A stretch of 64,000 nt of DNA from Paenibacillus timonensis (GTDB taxonomy: Bacteria; Bacillota; Bacilli; Paenibacillales; Paenibacillaceae): NCBI RefSeq assembly GCF_009725205.1, contig NZ_WNZY01000005.1:1-64000 (forward strand), in the 5' to 3' direction. Positions 8,568-16,132 of the stretch are shown here, one piece after another. Numbering within the stretch: position 1 is the first letter of the stretch; the number at the start of each line of letters is the position of its first letter. Under the pieces are notes generated by a model. The model did not search any database, was not told the DNA's origin, and saw only the letters and a program-made list of their open reading frames with translations. Position numbers and translations under genes: made by a program.

Positions 8568-8739
8568 GAGCAAAAAAACGGGTGCTCAGCACCGAGAAGG
8601 TTGGATGAAGCAAGGGAACGAGTAGCGGAGCGTAGGGAAACCTACGTGAGCAACGGAGGTCCCGGCTGAATTCAAGATTCGACGCCGATAGAGCAACTCT
8701 GAATAAGCATCGTGAAGTGCCGCCGTTTTTTTGATACCC
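8568..8739 (+). repeat. Structured repeat, variant B, unit 1
   Basis: A 172-bp unit starting six bases after the spoVK stop. Its ends contain AAAAAAACGG and CCGTTTTTTT, exact complements. The interior has the family core AGCACCGAGAAGGTTGGATG, the hairpin CGTAGG-GAAA-CCTACG with a GNRA-type loop flanked by GAGTAGCGGAG and TGAGCAACGGAGG, and TGAATTCAAGATTCGACGCCG. The core and flanks match variant A at 2941-3437, while both stems differ in sequence yet still pair. Confidence 0.82.
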
Positions 8740-8751
8740 GATTCAAATCAT

Positions 8752-8923
8752 GAGCAAAAAAACGGGGGCTCAGCACCGAGAAGGTTGGATGAAGCAAGGG
8801 AACGAGTAGCGGAGCGTAGGGAAACCTACGTGAGCAACGGAGGTCCCGGCTGAATTCAAGATTCGACGCCGAAAGAGCAACTCTGAATAAGCCCCGTGAA
8901 GTGCCGCCGTTTTTTTGATACCC
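8752..8923 (+). repeat. Structured repeat, variant B, unit 2
   Basis: Second copy with a 184-bp period, nearly identical to unit 1 (for example GGGGCTCAGC for GGTGCTCAGC, and GCCGAAAG for GCCGATAG). It ends in CCGTTTTTTT, 18 bp before the hflX start, so it could act as a terminator or as a regulatory leader for hflX. Confidence 0.82.
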
Positions 8924-8941
8924 TTTTAAGGAGTAGTGATG

Positions 8942-10276
8942 ATGCCGAGGTTGCAAATGCACGAGACCACCACCCATCGTCCGGACGTAGCCGTACTGGT
9001 GAGCTTGGTGACACCGGAAACGAAGCAAAGCGGCGTCGACCCCGAATATTCTCTGGCCGAATTGGTGCAGCTGGCCGAGACAGCTGGGGTCGAGGTTGCT
9101 GAATCCATCGTACAAAATCGCGATAAACCCGACCCGAGGTGGTTCATCGGAAAGGGAAAGGTGCTTGAGCTTCGCGAAGTCATCCAGCAACGAGGCGCTA
9201 ATACAGCGATTTTCGATCAGGAATTGTCCGGAGCCCAGGTCCGCAACTTGGAGGAAATGCTGGACGTCAAAATCATCGACCGAACCCAGCTGATCCTTGA
9301 TATTTTCGCGCAGCGAGCCAAAACGAGGGAAGGCATTATCCAGGTGGAGCTAGCCCAATTGACTTACCTGCTCCCGCGATTGTCCGGCCACGGCAAAAAT
9401 CTGTCTCGCCTAGGCGGCGGGATTGGCACTCGGGGTCCAGGCGAAAGTCAGTTGGAAACGGATCGACGCCATATTCGCCGGCGAATCGGCGAGCTGAAAC
9501 GTCAACTGGAGGAGGTCACTCGACACCGTCAGTTGCACCGGGCACGTCGTAAAGAAACCGGGGTGGTACAAATTGCTCTGGTCGGCTATACCAACGCCGG
9601 TAAGTCGACGTTGCTTAAGGCAATGACTTCTGCAGATGTATTCGTTGAGAATCAGCTTTTCGCTACGCTTGATCCAACGACCCGGCTTCTTCCGCTCTCA
9701 GGCGGTAAGGAAGTGGTGCTGACGGACACGGTAGGATTCATTCAAAATCTACCACACGATTTGGTCGCTGCCTTCCGGGCTACGTTAGAAGAAGTTAACG
9801 AGGCGGACCTCATATTGCATGTCGTCGATGCCTCCTCGCCGATGCGCGAAGAGCAAGTGAAAGTGGTGGATCGAATATTAAACGATTTGGGTGCAGGGGG
9901 AAAGCCTCAGATCGTGTTGTTTAACAAAAAGGATATCTGCCCGCCTGAACGGCTGCAAATGCTGCCGACAGGCGAAGGGTACTTGAAGATTTCCGCGTTT
10001 GACGAAGGGGATCTGGCGACGATACGCGAAGCCGTGCAGCGCAAGTTGTCCGGCGGAACCAAGACGTTTCGGATTCCTGCAGAACGAGGCGATCTCACCC
10101 CGGTGTTGTATCGGGTAGGAGAAGTGGTGGACAAGCAGATGGACGAGGATGTCATGATTTACGAAATCGATGTGAATCAGGCGGATTTCGATAAGTATGG
10201 ATACCGGCTAGCTCCTTTTGCGATCCCCAAACCAGTTCTCACAGAGGGAAGCACGACAAACGACGGAATGGATTAA
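8942..10276 (+). CDS. hflX: Ribosome-associated GTPase HflX
   Basis: HflX splits stalled or hibernating 70S ribosomes under stress. The 444-residue protein has the HflX N-terminal nucleotide-binding region, with [14 protein letters not shown] and the [15 protein letters not shown] segment, a basic linker [20 protein letters not shown], and a GTPase domain with G1 [12 protein letters not shown]3 [17 protein letters not shown] and G4 NKKD. Three consecutive start codons (GTG 8936, ATG 8939, ATG 8942) are possible; 8942 lies eight bases after AAGGAG and is preferred. The gene follows the variant-B repeats and precedes ynbB, the same neighbour as in Bacillus. Confidence 0.95.
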   Translation: MPRLQMHETTTHRPDVAVLVSLVTPETKQSGVDPEYSLAELVQLAETAGVEVAESIVQNRDKPDPRWFIGKGKVLELREVIQQRGANTAIFDQELSGAQVRNLEEMLDVKIIDRTQLILDIFAQRAKTREGIIQVELAQLTYLLPRLSGHGKNLSRLGGGIGTRGPGESQLETDRRHIRRRIGELKRQLEEVTRHRQLHRARRKETGVVQIALVGYTNAGKSTLLKAMTSADVFVENQLFATLDPTTRLLPLSGGKEVVLTDTVGFIQNLPHDLVAAFRATLEEVNEADLILHVVDASSPMREEQVKVVDRILNDLGAGGKPQIVLFNKKDICPPERLQMLPTGEGYLKISAFDEGDLATIREAVQRKLSGGTKTFRIPAERGDLTPVLYRVGEVVDKQMDEDVMIYEIDVNQADFDKYGYRLAPFAIPKPVLTEGSTTNDGMD

Positions 10277-10294
10277 GGGAGAGATAACGTAACG

Positions 10295-11548
10295 ATGGCA
10301 GGATTTTCTGAGGAAATTGTACAATGGCTGGAAGATGCCGAACAACAGGCGGAAAGCCGGTTTCGGGAGGTCGACCGGATCGTCGATCAAAACCAATGGA
10401 AGGTGATTGAAGCCTTTCAGCGCCACCAAGTCAGCGATTATCATTTTGCGGGTTCGACGGGTTATGCTTATAACGACCGGGGCCGTGAAGTGTTGGATCT
10501 TGTATATGCGGACGTATTCGGTGCGGAAGCCGCGCTGGTGCGGCCGCATTTCGCTTCCGGCACGCATACGATCGCTACGGCGTTGTTCGGGGTCTTACGG
10601 CCCGGGGACGAACTGCTCTACATCACAGGTCGTCCTTATGATACACTACATAAGGTGATAGGGACACCAGGAGACGGTAGCGGCTCGCTACAGGATTTTG
10701 GGATCACGTATAACGAAGCAGGATTGCTAAGCGATGGAACAGTCGATTGGCAGGCGGTAAGAGAAAAAATTACCGATAGGACGAAGGTAATCGGGATCCA
10801 GCGCTCCCGAGGCTACGATTGGAGGGACTCGTTCACCGTCGCACGGATCGAGGAGATGGTCCGGCGCGTGAAAGAGATCAAGCCGGATCTGATCGTCTTT
10901 GTGGACAATTGCTACGGCGAGTTTACCGAAGAACGCGAACCAACGGAGGTTGGGGCAGACCTGATCGCCGGATCGTTGATCAAAAATCCTGGCGGTGGCT
11001 TGGCCGAAACCGGGGGTTATATTTGCGGACGGCAGGAGTTGGTTAAACTAGCCTCATACCGTTTGACCGCACCGGGGATCGGCGGTGAAGTCGGGGCGAT
11101 GTTGGGGACAACCCGTGGAATCTACCAAGGGCTGTTCTTGGCCCCGACGATCGTAGGACAAGCTGTCAAAGGCAGCATTCTGGCCGCTGCTTTGTTTGAG
11201 AAAGCGGGATTCCAAAGCCGGCCAGGATGGCAGGATCCGCGCACGGATCTTATCCAAGCGATTGCCTTTAGTGCACCGGAGCAACTCATTGCGTTCGTGC
11301 AGGGCATTCAACGGGCCGCTGCTGTAGACGGCCACGTCGTACCCGAGGCTTGGGATATGCCGGGTTATGAACACCCGGTTATTATGGCGGCCGGGACATT
11401 TATTCAAGGCGGAAGCCTGGAATTGTCTGCGGATGCTCCGATTCGCGCCCCCTATATCGCTTATATGCAGGGCGGCTTAACCTATTCTCATGTTAAATTT
11501 GGTCTCCTGACCGCACTTCAGACGATGAAGGATCGTAACTTGTTGTAA
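10295..11548 (+). CDS. YnbB family PLP-dependent enzyme (methionine gamma-lyase-like)
   Basis: A 417-residue fold-type I PLP enzyme of the YnbB or 'aluminum resistance protein' family. The N-terminal half has FAGSTGYAYNDRGREVLD and RPHFASGTHTIATALFG. The aspartate that contacts the PLP nitrogen is in VFVDNCYGEFTEE, and the Schiff-base lysine is in AGSLIKNPGGGLAETGGY (about residue 230). The C-terminus has GYEHPVIMAAGTFIQGGS. Members are predicted Cys/Met lyases, but the natural substrate is not settled. The gene lies between hflX and glnR as in B. subtilis, and its last codons overlap GlnR box 1. Confidence 0.88.
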   Translation: MAGFSEEIVQWLEDAEQQAESRFREVDRIVDQNQWKVIEAFQRHQVSDYHFAGSTGYAYNDRGREVLDLVYADVFGAEAALVRPHFASGTHTIATALFGVLRPGDELLYITGRPYDTLHKVIGTPGDGSGSLQDFGITYNEAGLLSDGTVDWQAVREKITDRTKVIGIQRSRGYDWRDSFTVARIEEMVRRVKEIKPDLIVFVDNCYGEFTEEREPTEVGADLIAGSLIKNPGGGLAETGGYICGRQELVKLASYRLTAPGIGGEVGAMLGTTRGIYQGLFLAPTIVGQAVKGSILAAALFEKAGFQSRPGWQDPRTDLIQAIAFSAPEQLIAFVQGIQRAAAVDGHVVPEAWDMPGYEHPVIMAAGTFIQGGSLELSADAPIRAPYIAYMQGGLTYSHVKFGLLTALQTMKDRNLL

Positions 11549-11560
11549 GTTATCCTAACA
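11544..11560 (+). promoter_or_regulatory. GlnR box 1
   Basis: TGTAAGTTATCCTAACA fits the GlnR/TnrA consensus TGTNAN7TNACA exactly. It overlaps the ynbB stop codon and lies 6 bp upstream of the -35 element of the glnRA promoter. Confidence 0.88.
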
Positions 11561-11566
11561 TATCTA

Positions 11567-11595
11567 TTGACATGTCAGGATAACTCACATATGAT
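11567..11595 (+). promoter_or_regulatory. glnRA promoter with GlnR box 2 in the spacer
   Basis: A -35 TTGACA (11567-11572), 17-bp spacer and -10 TATGAT (11590-11595). The entire spacer (11573-11589) is a second perfect GlnR box, TGTCAGGATAACTCACA. GlnR bound here would block RNA polymerase directly, the arrangement known for autorepressed glnRA operons of Bacillus and Paenibacillus. Confidence 0.92.
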
Positions 11596-11630
11596 AAGGT
11601 CATGAGAATCGAAATGGAAGGTTGAGAGCG

Positions 11631-12041
11631 ATGAGTGAGGAAATTCGCAGAAATATGGCCTTGTTTCCTATTGGTATCGTTATGAAACTTACGGATTTAA
11701 CGGCAAGACAAATACGATATTACGAGCAGCATGAATTGATTGTACCTGCGCGAACCTCGGGGAATCAGCGAATGTTTTCCCTCAATGATGTCGAACGCTT
11801 GCTGGAGATCAAGGGCCTCATCGATAAAGGCGTGAACATCGCCGGGATCAAGCAAGTCATGAACCCAATGTCCCGTGAATCTCTAGATGCGACGGTCATC
11901 ACGAAGGATACCGAGGAGAAGCGGAAGGAAATGACGGATTCCCAAATTTACCGTATGTTGAAGCAGCAGTTGGTGTCAGGTAGCAAACCGGGGCAAGTTT
12001 CTTTGATCCAAGGCGAACTGTCGCGGTTTTTCAAAAAATAA
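11631..12041 (+). CDS. glnR: MerR-family nitrogen regulator GlnR
   Basis: A 136-residue MerR-type repressor that senses nitrogen status through feedback-inhibited glutamine synthetase. The N-terminal winged helix includes MKLTDLTARQIRYYEQHELI and the wing segment RTSGNQRMFSLNDVERLL; the C-terminal tail after about residue 85 is the region that responds to glutamine synthetase in Bacillus. ATG 11631 is preferred, with AAGGTTGAG upstream; an earlier in-frame TTG has no better site. It sits directly under the two-box promoter and 26 bp ahead of glnA, so it should repress its own operon when nitrogen is plentiful. Confidence 0.95.
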   Translation: MSEEIRRNMALFPIGIVMKLTDLTARQIRYYEQHELIVPARTSGNQRMFSLNDVERLLEIKGLIDKGVNIAGIKQVMNPMSRESLDATVITKDTEEKRKEMTDSQIYRMLKQQLVSGSKPGQVSLIQGELSRFFKK

Positions 12042-12067
12042 TAATCTAAACGTTGGGAGAGGTTAGG

Positions 12068-13405
12068 GTGAGTTACTCGAATTACACCAAAGAAGACATT
12101 TTACGCATCGCCAAGGAAGAAAATGTACGTTTTATTCGTTTGCAGTTCACAGATTTGCTGGGAACGATTAAAAACGTGGAAATTCCGGTCAGCCAATTGG
12201 AGAAGGCGTTGGACAACAAGATGATGTTTGATGGTTCTTCCATCGAAGGATATGTTCGTATCGAGGAGTCCGACATGTATCTCTTCCCGGATCTGGACAC
12301 TTGGGTCATTTTCCCTTGGGTGACGGAGGATCGCGTAGCACGTTTGATTTGTGATGTATATATGCCTGACGGTACACCGTTTGCCGGCGATCCGCGTGGG
12401 ATTTTGAAACGCGCGCTGAAGGAAGCCGAAGAGATGGGCTACACCGCGATGAATGTTGGGCCGGAACCGGAGTTCTTCCTGTTCAAAACCGACGATAAAG
12501 GCAACCCTACTACCGAGTTGAATGACCAAGGCGGTTACTTCGATTTGGCCCCTACGGACCTCGGCGAGAATTGCCGCCGTGAAATCGTATTGACACTGGA
12601 AGAAATGGGCTTTGAAATCGAAGCTTCCCACCATGAAGTGGCTCCGGGTCAACATGAGATCGACTTTAAATACGCGAGTGCGATCAAAGCCGCTGACCAA
12701 ATCCAAACCTTTAAATTGGTCGTTAAGACGATTGCTCGTCAGCATGGGCTTCATGCCACGTTTATGCCGAAGCCGTTGTTCGGCGTGAATGGTTCGGGGA
12801 TGCATTGCCACCAATCATTGTTCAAAGGTAACGTGAACGCGTTTTATGAGGAAAGTGATAGCCTGGGCCTGAGCAACGAAGCACGCCACTATATGGCTGG
12901 TATCCTGAAGCATGCTCGCGCATTTGCAGCCATCACAAACCCAACCGTAAACTCATACAAACGTCTCGTGCCTGGCTATGAAGCACCTTGCTATGTGGCC
13001 TGGTCTTCGAGCAACCGCAGCCCAATGATCCGAATTCCAGCTTCCCGCGGCCTTAGCACACGCGTTGAAGTGCGTAACCCGGACCCGGCTGCTAATCCTT
13101 ACTTAGCTTTGGCTGTGATGTTGAAAGCGGGCCTGGATGGCATCAAGAAGGAGCTCCCGCTGGTTGATCCAGTCGATCGCAACATCTATGTGATGTCTGA
13201 GGAAGAACGCGTGGAAGAAGGGATCCCAAGTCTTCCGTCCGACTTGAAGGAAGCGCTTGGCGAATTGCTGCGCAGTGAAATTATCAGCGAAGCGTTGGGT
13301 GACCATGCGTTGACTCATTTCTACGAGTTGAAAGAAATCGAATGGGACATCTTCCGTACCCAAGTTCATCAATGGGAACGCGATCAATATATGACGTTGT
13401 ATTAA
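12068..13405 (+). CDS. glnA: Glutamine synthetase, type I
   Basis: Condenses glutamate and ammonia with ATP. The 445-residue protein is of the GSI-alpha type typical of Firmicutes. Signatures are [20 protein letters not shown], the ATP and metal segment [37 protein letters not shown] and [20 protein letters not shown]. The Glu-flap and feedback residues in [10 protein letters not shown] are intact, consistent with the regulatory, AMP-inhibited form that partners with GlnR. GTG 12068 is chosen because GGGAGAGG precedes it and the N-terminus then aligns with B. subtilis GlnA. The 3' end has a clear terminator. Confidence 0.97.
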   Translation: MSYSNYTKEDILRIAKEENVRFIRLQFTDLLGTIKNVEIPVSQLEKALDNKMMFDGSSIEGYVRIEESDMYLFPDLDTWVIFPWVTEDRVARLICDVYMPDGTPFAGDPRGILKRALKEAEEMGYTAMNVGPEPEFFLFKTDDKGNPTTELNDQGGYFDLAPTDLGENCRREIVLTLEEMGFEIEASHHEVAPGQHEIDFKYASAIKAADQIQTFKLVVKTIARQHGLHATFMPKPLFGVNGSGMHCHQSLFKGNVNAFYEESDSLGLSNEARHYMAGILKHARAFAAITNPTVNSYKRLVPGYEAPCYVAWSSSNRSPMIRIPASRGLSTRVEVRNPDPAANPYLALAVMLKAGLDGIKKELPLVDPVDRNIYVMSEEERVEEGIPSLPSDLKEALGELLRSEIISEALGDHALTHFYELKEIEWDIFRTQVHQWERDQYMTLY

Positions 13406-13420
13406 TAGTAAGTTTATGCA

Positions 13421-13455
13421 TATCCCTCAACGCCTGGCGTTGGGGGGTATTTTTA
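13421..13455 (+). terminator. Terminator of the glnRA operon
   Basis: Hairpin around CCCTCAACGCC / GGCGTTGGGGG followed by a TATTTTTAT tail. Confidence 0.85.
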
Positions 13456-13530
13456 TGTCGTTGTAGATCTTTCCATACATAGAGGAAGCCGAGCGAGCTA
13501 ACCTTATGAATTATAAGGAGGCCCAAAACG

Positions 13531-13713
13531 ATGGCTACAGAAACACTGGAAAGAGGTCAAATACGCATCGAGGAGCAAGAGGTACCTCAAATCACCAATG
13601 ATATAAATGAATGTAACGCTCCATGTCCGCACTGTACCACTTCCTATAATGGCTGCACGATGAATCCGAACCATTATGGTTCCCACCGATGTGCTAACGG
13701 CCATACTTATTAG
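13531..13713 (+). CDS. Small Cys/His-rich hypothetical protein (60 aa)
   Basis: A 60-residue protein preceded by an optimal AAGGAGG site (spacing about 8), which makes translation likely. The second half holds five Cys and several His, arranged as CNAPCPHC, then a single Cys in NGCTMNPNHY, then HRCANGHTY. The spacing suggests one structural zinc site. The first half is acidic and polar. I do not recognise a family. It is followed 11 bp later by a lipoprotein gene, so the two are probably cotranscribed after the glnA terminator. Confidence 0.7.
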   Translation: MATETLERGQIRIEEQEVPQITNDINECNAPCPHCTTSYNGCTMNPNHYGSHRCANGHTY

Positions 13714-13724
13714 GAATGTTGGAG

Positions 13725-14276
13725 ATGAGGAGGAAGGGGCTTATCCTGTACATGTTGATAGCGTTAGTCGGATGCAGCAATCAACAGCCGGGTTCAATCA
13801 AAACCTATGATAGACCTCAGAATCAGTCTGTAGGATTGTCACAAGAAAGAAGAGCGGTTATTTCGAAGGACCCGCAACTCGTTGAGATGGAGGAAATGAA
13901 AATAATGATTCGAATGGTCGAATTGTTAAATTCTGAAATCCAGAAAGATCCAGTAAACGCAGCGATGTATCTCGACACATTGAATCATGTATTAGAACAA
14001 GAAGTGCGACCATCGGCTATACATTTGAATCAATTGGGGTATCCTTCGGTCTTGCAAAGTTTAGACCGTATCGTGCAAAGCAATACACAGGCAAAGGTCA
14101 ATCTGACTAAAGGTCAACCGGCTGCTCAATACCAGAATCAAAATTACGATCAATATCAAATCAACTTGATGAATCGGCAACTTCAGCAAAGTCAGGAGTT
14201 ATTTCGAGAGCATAAACAATTCAATCAAATGGTTTGTTCCTATTTACATACGTTTGAAAGTATTGGGTCAAGCTAA
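13725..14276 (+). CDS. Hypothetical lipoprotein
   Basis: About 183 residues. A basic start is followed by a hydrophobic stretch and lipobox LVGC (Cys near residue 17), indicating cleavage by signal peptidase II and attachment to the outer face of the membrane. The mature part is hydrophilic, Gln/Asn-rich and mostly helical, with VEMEEMKIMIRMVELLNSEI and a QYQNQNYDQYQ segment. ATG 13725 is chosen with AGGA nine bases before; ATG 13716 is in frame but overlaps the end of the previous gene with a weak site. No known domain is recognised. Spore-coat or envelope roles are possible but unsupported. Confidence 0.68.
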   Translation: MRRKGLILYMLIALVGCSNQQPGSIKTYDRPQNQSVGLSQERRAVISKDPQLVEMEEMKIMIRMVELLNSEIQKDPVNAAMYLDTLNHVLEQEVRPSAIHLNQLGYPSVLQSLDRIVQSNTQAKVNLTKGQPAAQYQNQNYDQYQINLMNRQLQQSQELFREHKQFNQMVCSYLHTFESIGSS

Positions 14277-14320
14277 GCGCAAAGGATGGGGGAGATGAAT
14301 TGAATTAAGGAGGTAGTCAC

Positions 14321-14473
14321 ATGGTGACCGAATTGAAAAGATACCAACGCCGTCGCTACCGGTTAAAGCAGTGGTGGATAGCAGAACGTGCCGGATTTGG
14401 TTGGGGCACACGCGGCCGCCGCGAAAAGACAGGCTACAATCTAATGCACTTCCTGGACCTCGAATGGGATTAG
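14321..14473 (+). CDS. Small basic Arg/Trp-rich hypothetical protein (50 aa)
   Basis: ATG 14321 follows a near-perfect AAGGAGG with a seven-base spacer and opens a 50-codon frame ending in TAG. The product begins MVTELKRYQRRRYRLKQWW, with clusters of Arg and Trp/Tyr, then GFGWGTRGRREKTGYN and an acidic last few residues. No signal peptide or membrane segment is seen. It lies after the lipoprotein gene and before a shared terminator facing lexA. Function unknown. The main support is the ribosome-binding site and the uninterrupted frame. Confidence 0.55.
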   Translation: MVTELKRYQRRRYRLKQWWIAERAGFGWGTRGRREKTGYNLMHFLDLEWD

Positions 14474-14507
14474 TAAGGGGGAAGGGAATGCGTAAGGCAG
14501 ATAAACC

Positions 14508-14550
14508 AAACAGGACGAAGTCGATATAAACCCATCGCTTCGTCCTGTTT
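14508..14550. terminator. Bidirectional terminator between the small-protein cluster and lexA
   Basis: A perfect 13-bp stem AAACAGGACGAAG / CTTCGTCCTGTTT with a 17-base loop and A/T-rich flanks on both sides. It separates the rightward small genes from leftward lexA. Confidence 0.85.
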
Positions 14551-14579
14551 GATGTTATCATTGCCGCATATTTAGAAAA

Positions 14580-15206
14580 TTAGTGCAAGTCGCGGAACAG
14601 ACCGACAACTTTCCCCAGGATGGTCACATGCTTCAAACGAAGCGGTTCCATCGTTGAATTCTCCGGCTGCAAGCGAATATGGTCTTTCTCTTTATAAAAC
14701 GTCTTGACCGTCGCCTCGTCATCTTCCGTCATGGCTACAACGATCTCTCCGTTGTTGGCCGTTTGCTGTTGGCGGACGATCACATAATCCCCACTATGTA
14801 TTCCGGCTTCGATCATGCTGTCGCCAACCACGGAAAGCATGAATACTTCTCCGTCAGCAGCGTAATGCTCTGGCAGTGGAAAATAATCTTCAATATTCTC
14901 CGTTGCCGTGATCGGCATGCCTGCAGTTACTTTCCCGACAACGGGAACGCGGGCAATGCTATGTGCAAACAAATTGTAATTCTCCGACTCTTCTTGGCCC
15001 AACAACTCGATGGCACGCGGCTTCGTCGGGTCGCGCCGGATGAACCCTTTCTTCTCCAGGCGGTCCAGATGGCCGTGAACGGTGGAACTGGACGCCAATC
15101 CTACGGCTTCCCCTATCTCACGTACGGAAGGTGGATAACCTTTGGCGCGTACTTCGTTGCGAATGAATTCAAGAATGGCCTGTTGCCGGCTCGATACCTT
15201 TGACAT
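14580..15206 (-). CDS. lexA: SOS repressor LexA
   Basis: A 208-residue repressor. Residues 1-65 form the winged helix ([35 protein letters not shown]). The C-terminal S24 protease domain has the self-cleavage bond Ala95-Gly96 in KVTAGMP, nucleophile Ser130 in VGDSMIEAG and base Lys168 in EATVKTFY. RecA filaments trigger autocleavage and derepress DNA-damage genes. It is divergent from the yneA-like gene, as in B. subtilis, and the shared region holds five LexA boxes, one inside the lexA promoter, so autoregulation is expected. Confidence 0.97.
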   Translation of the reverse strand: MSKVSSRQQAILEFIRNEVRAKGYPPSVREIGEAVGLASSSTVHGHLDRLEKKGFIRRDPTKPRAIELLGQEESENYNLFAHSIARVPVVGKVTAGMPITATENIEDYFPLPEHYAADGEVFMLSVVGDSMIEAGIHSGDYVIVRQQQTANNGEIVVAMTEDDEATVKTFYKEKDHIRLQPENSTMEPLRLKHVTILGKVVGLFRDLH

Positions 15207-15241
15207 GTACGGATCAACCCCATTTAGTAACGTTTGGAAAA

Positions 15242-15270
15242 ATTATAACACAGAACTTCCGTTCGTACAA
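15242..15270 (-). promoter_or_regulatory. lexA promoter with SOS box 1
   Basis: On the minus strand, -35 TTGTAC (15270-15265), 17-bp spacer, -10 TATAAT (15247-15242). AGAACTTCCGTTCG at 15252-15265 fills the spacer and keeps the full GAAC-N4-GTTC core of the Gram-positive LexA box. Confidence 0.85.
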
Positions 15271-15281
15271 ACATTAGTTCT
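15268..15281. promoter_or_regulatory. SOS box 2
   Basis: CAAACATTAGTTCT; on the other strand GAAC-N4-GTTT, one change from the consensus core. It overlaps the lexA -35 element. Confidence 0.65.
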
Positions 15282-15318
15282 AAAAAGAGAGATCAATATA
15301 CGGAAACTAAAAAAAATA

Positions 15319-15332
15319 AGAACAACCGTTCG
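15319..15332. promoter_or_regulatory. SOS box 3
   Basis: AGAACAACCGTTCG, an intact GAAC-N4-GTTC core, lying upstream of the yneA -35 element. Confidence 0.8.
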
Positions 15333-15341
15333 AAAAAACTA

Positions 15342-15370
15342 TTGAATCAAACAAATGTTCGTGTTATATT
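15342..15370 (+). promoter_or_regulatory. yneA-like gene promoter with SOS box 4
   Basis: -35 TTGAAT (15342-15347), 17-bp spacer, -10 TATATT (15365-15370). CAAACAAATGTTCG (15348-15361; opposite strand CGAAC-N4-GTTTG) occupies the spacer, so LexA would block polymerase. Confidence 0.82.
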
Positions 15371-15383
15371 GATTACATAAAAC

Positions 15384-15397
15384 AGAACACTTGTTTG
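15384..15397. promoter_or_regulatory. SOS box 5
   Basis: AGAACACTTGTTTG, GAAC-N4-GTTT, in the transcribed leader just before the ribosome-binding site of the yneA-like gene. Confidence 0.68.
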
Positions 15398-15410
15398 GAG
15401 TGATGGTTAT

Positions 15411-15782
15411 ATGTTGAAATACAGTTCCTATCAAAGCATCTACGAACAACCTTCTTTTCGTCGTCCTATGGAGAGAAGATTACATATGAGTACATTTCTG
15501 AAGAGTAGATTGTCCAAAATTGCCGTGCTTCTGATCATTCTCAGCATCACATGCACCGGTATGGTACAGGCCTTTGCAGCGTCCATCGACAACTCCGCCA
15601 CGGAAGAGCGGGCAGAATATGTTGTAGTGATGCCTGGAGATACCTTGTGGGAAATTGCCGTGGCTCATAAGCCTCAAGGTCAAGATACGCGAGTCTACAT
15701 TCAGAAGTTGATGCGGACCAATGGGCTCGGTACCAGCTCGATTCAAGCGGGAGATACGCTGATGTTGCCCAACAAACATTAG
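15411..15782 (+). CDS. YneA-like SOS cell-division inhibitor, LysM protein
   Basis: A 123-residue protein with a ~35-residue N-terminal region, a membrane segment (KIAVLLIILSITCTGMVQAF, about residues 36-55) and a C-terminal LysM domain (YVVVMPGDTLWEIAV to AGDTLMLPNK). This matches YneA, a short-lived membrane protein that delays septation during the SOS response. The LexA-controlled promoter and its place opposite lexA support that role. ATG 15411 follows GGAGTGATGG; an alternative ATG at 15486 would remove the cytoplasmic tail but keep the anchor and LysM domain. The identity rests on context and architecture rather than close sequence identity. Confidence 0.85.
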   Translation: MLKYSSYQSIYEQPSFRRPMERRLHMSTFLKSRLSKIAVLLIILSITCTGMVQAFAASIDNSATEERAEYVVVMPGDTLWEIAVAHKPQGQDTRVYIQKLMRTNGLGTSSIQAGDTLMLPNKH

Positions 15783-15815
15783 AGGTTAACCGAGTTATGA
15801 TATATAGGAAGAACC

Positions 15816-15873
15816 AGAGCTTGTTTCAAGGATGCGGGATGGGGTTGCCGTCGCCTTGACAAGCTCTTTTTCT
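15816..15873 (+). terminator. Terminator after the yneA-like gene
   Basis: Long hairpin: AGAGCTTGT / ACAAGCTCT outer stem plus inner CAAGG / CCTTG, followed by five T. Confidence 0.85.
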
Positions 15874-15946
15874 CATGTCAAAGTAAGAATTAATGCCCTG
15901 TGTAACACCATGGGAAGCATAGTATATATAGAAGTGGGAGGAACTT

Positions 15947-16120
15947 ATGGATATTGATGCGTTGGTTAAGCGGATTAATGAGCTGGCTCGAAAAGCCAAA
16001 GAAGAAGGATTATCGCAAGACGAGCTATTGGAAAGAGCCCAGCTTCGGGAAACGTATCTGCAAAACGTTCGCAGGAATTTTCGGCACCAGCTCGAGTCGA
16101 TCGAGATTGTAGATAAATAG
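15947..16120 (+). CDS. DUF896 family protein, YnzC-like
   Basis: A 57-residue helical protein of the DUF896 family. It begins MDIDALVKRINELARKAK and continues with the signature LRETYLQNVRRNFRHQLESI. B. subtilis YnzC, in the same SOS/lexA neighbourhood, forms a two-helix bundle; its function is not established, though the family has been linked with the SOS response. GGGAGGAACTT precedes the ATG at good distance. It is followed 12 bp later by a membrane-protein gene. Confidence 0.9.
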   Translation: MDIDALVKRINELARKAKEEGLSQDELLERAQLRETYLQNVRRNFRHQLESIEIVDK

Positions 16121-16132
16121 GGAGGAACGGGT

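Noticed and set aside
8568-8923. T-box riboswitch
   Set aside because: Length and the GAGTAG/GGAG segments looked suggestive, but the T-box antiterminator sequence and a specifier loop are absent, and the downstream gene is not an aminoacyl-tRNA synthetase or amino acid gene.
14489-14530. 13-codon frame with a purine-rich upstream site
   Set aside because: It runs into the bidirectional terminator stem; too short to support without further evidence.
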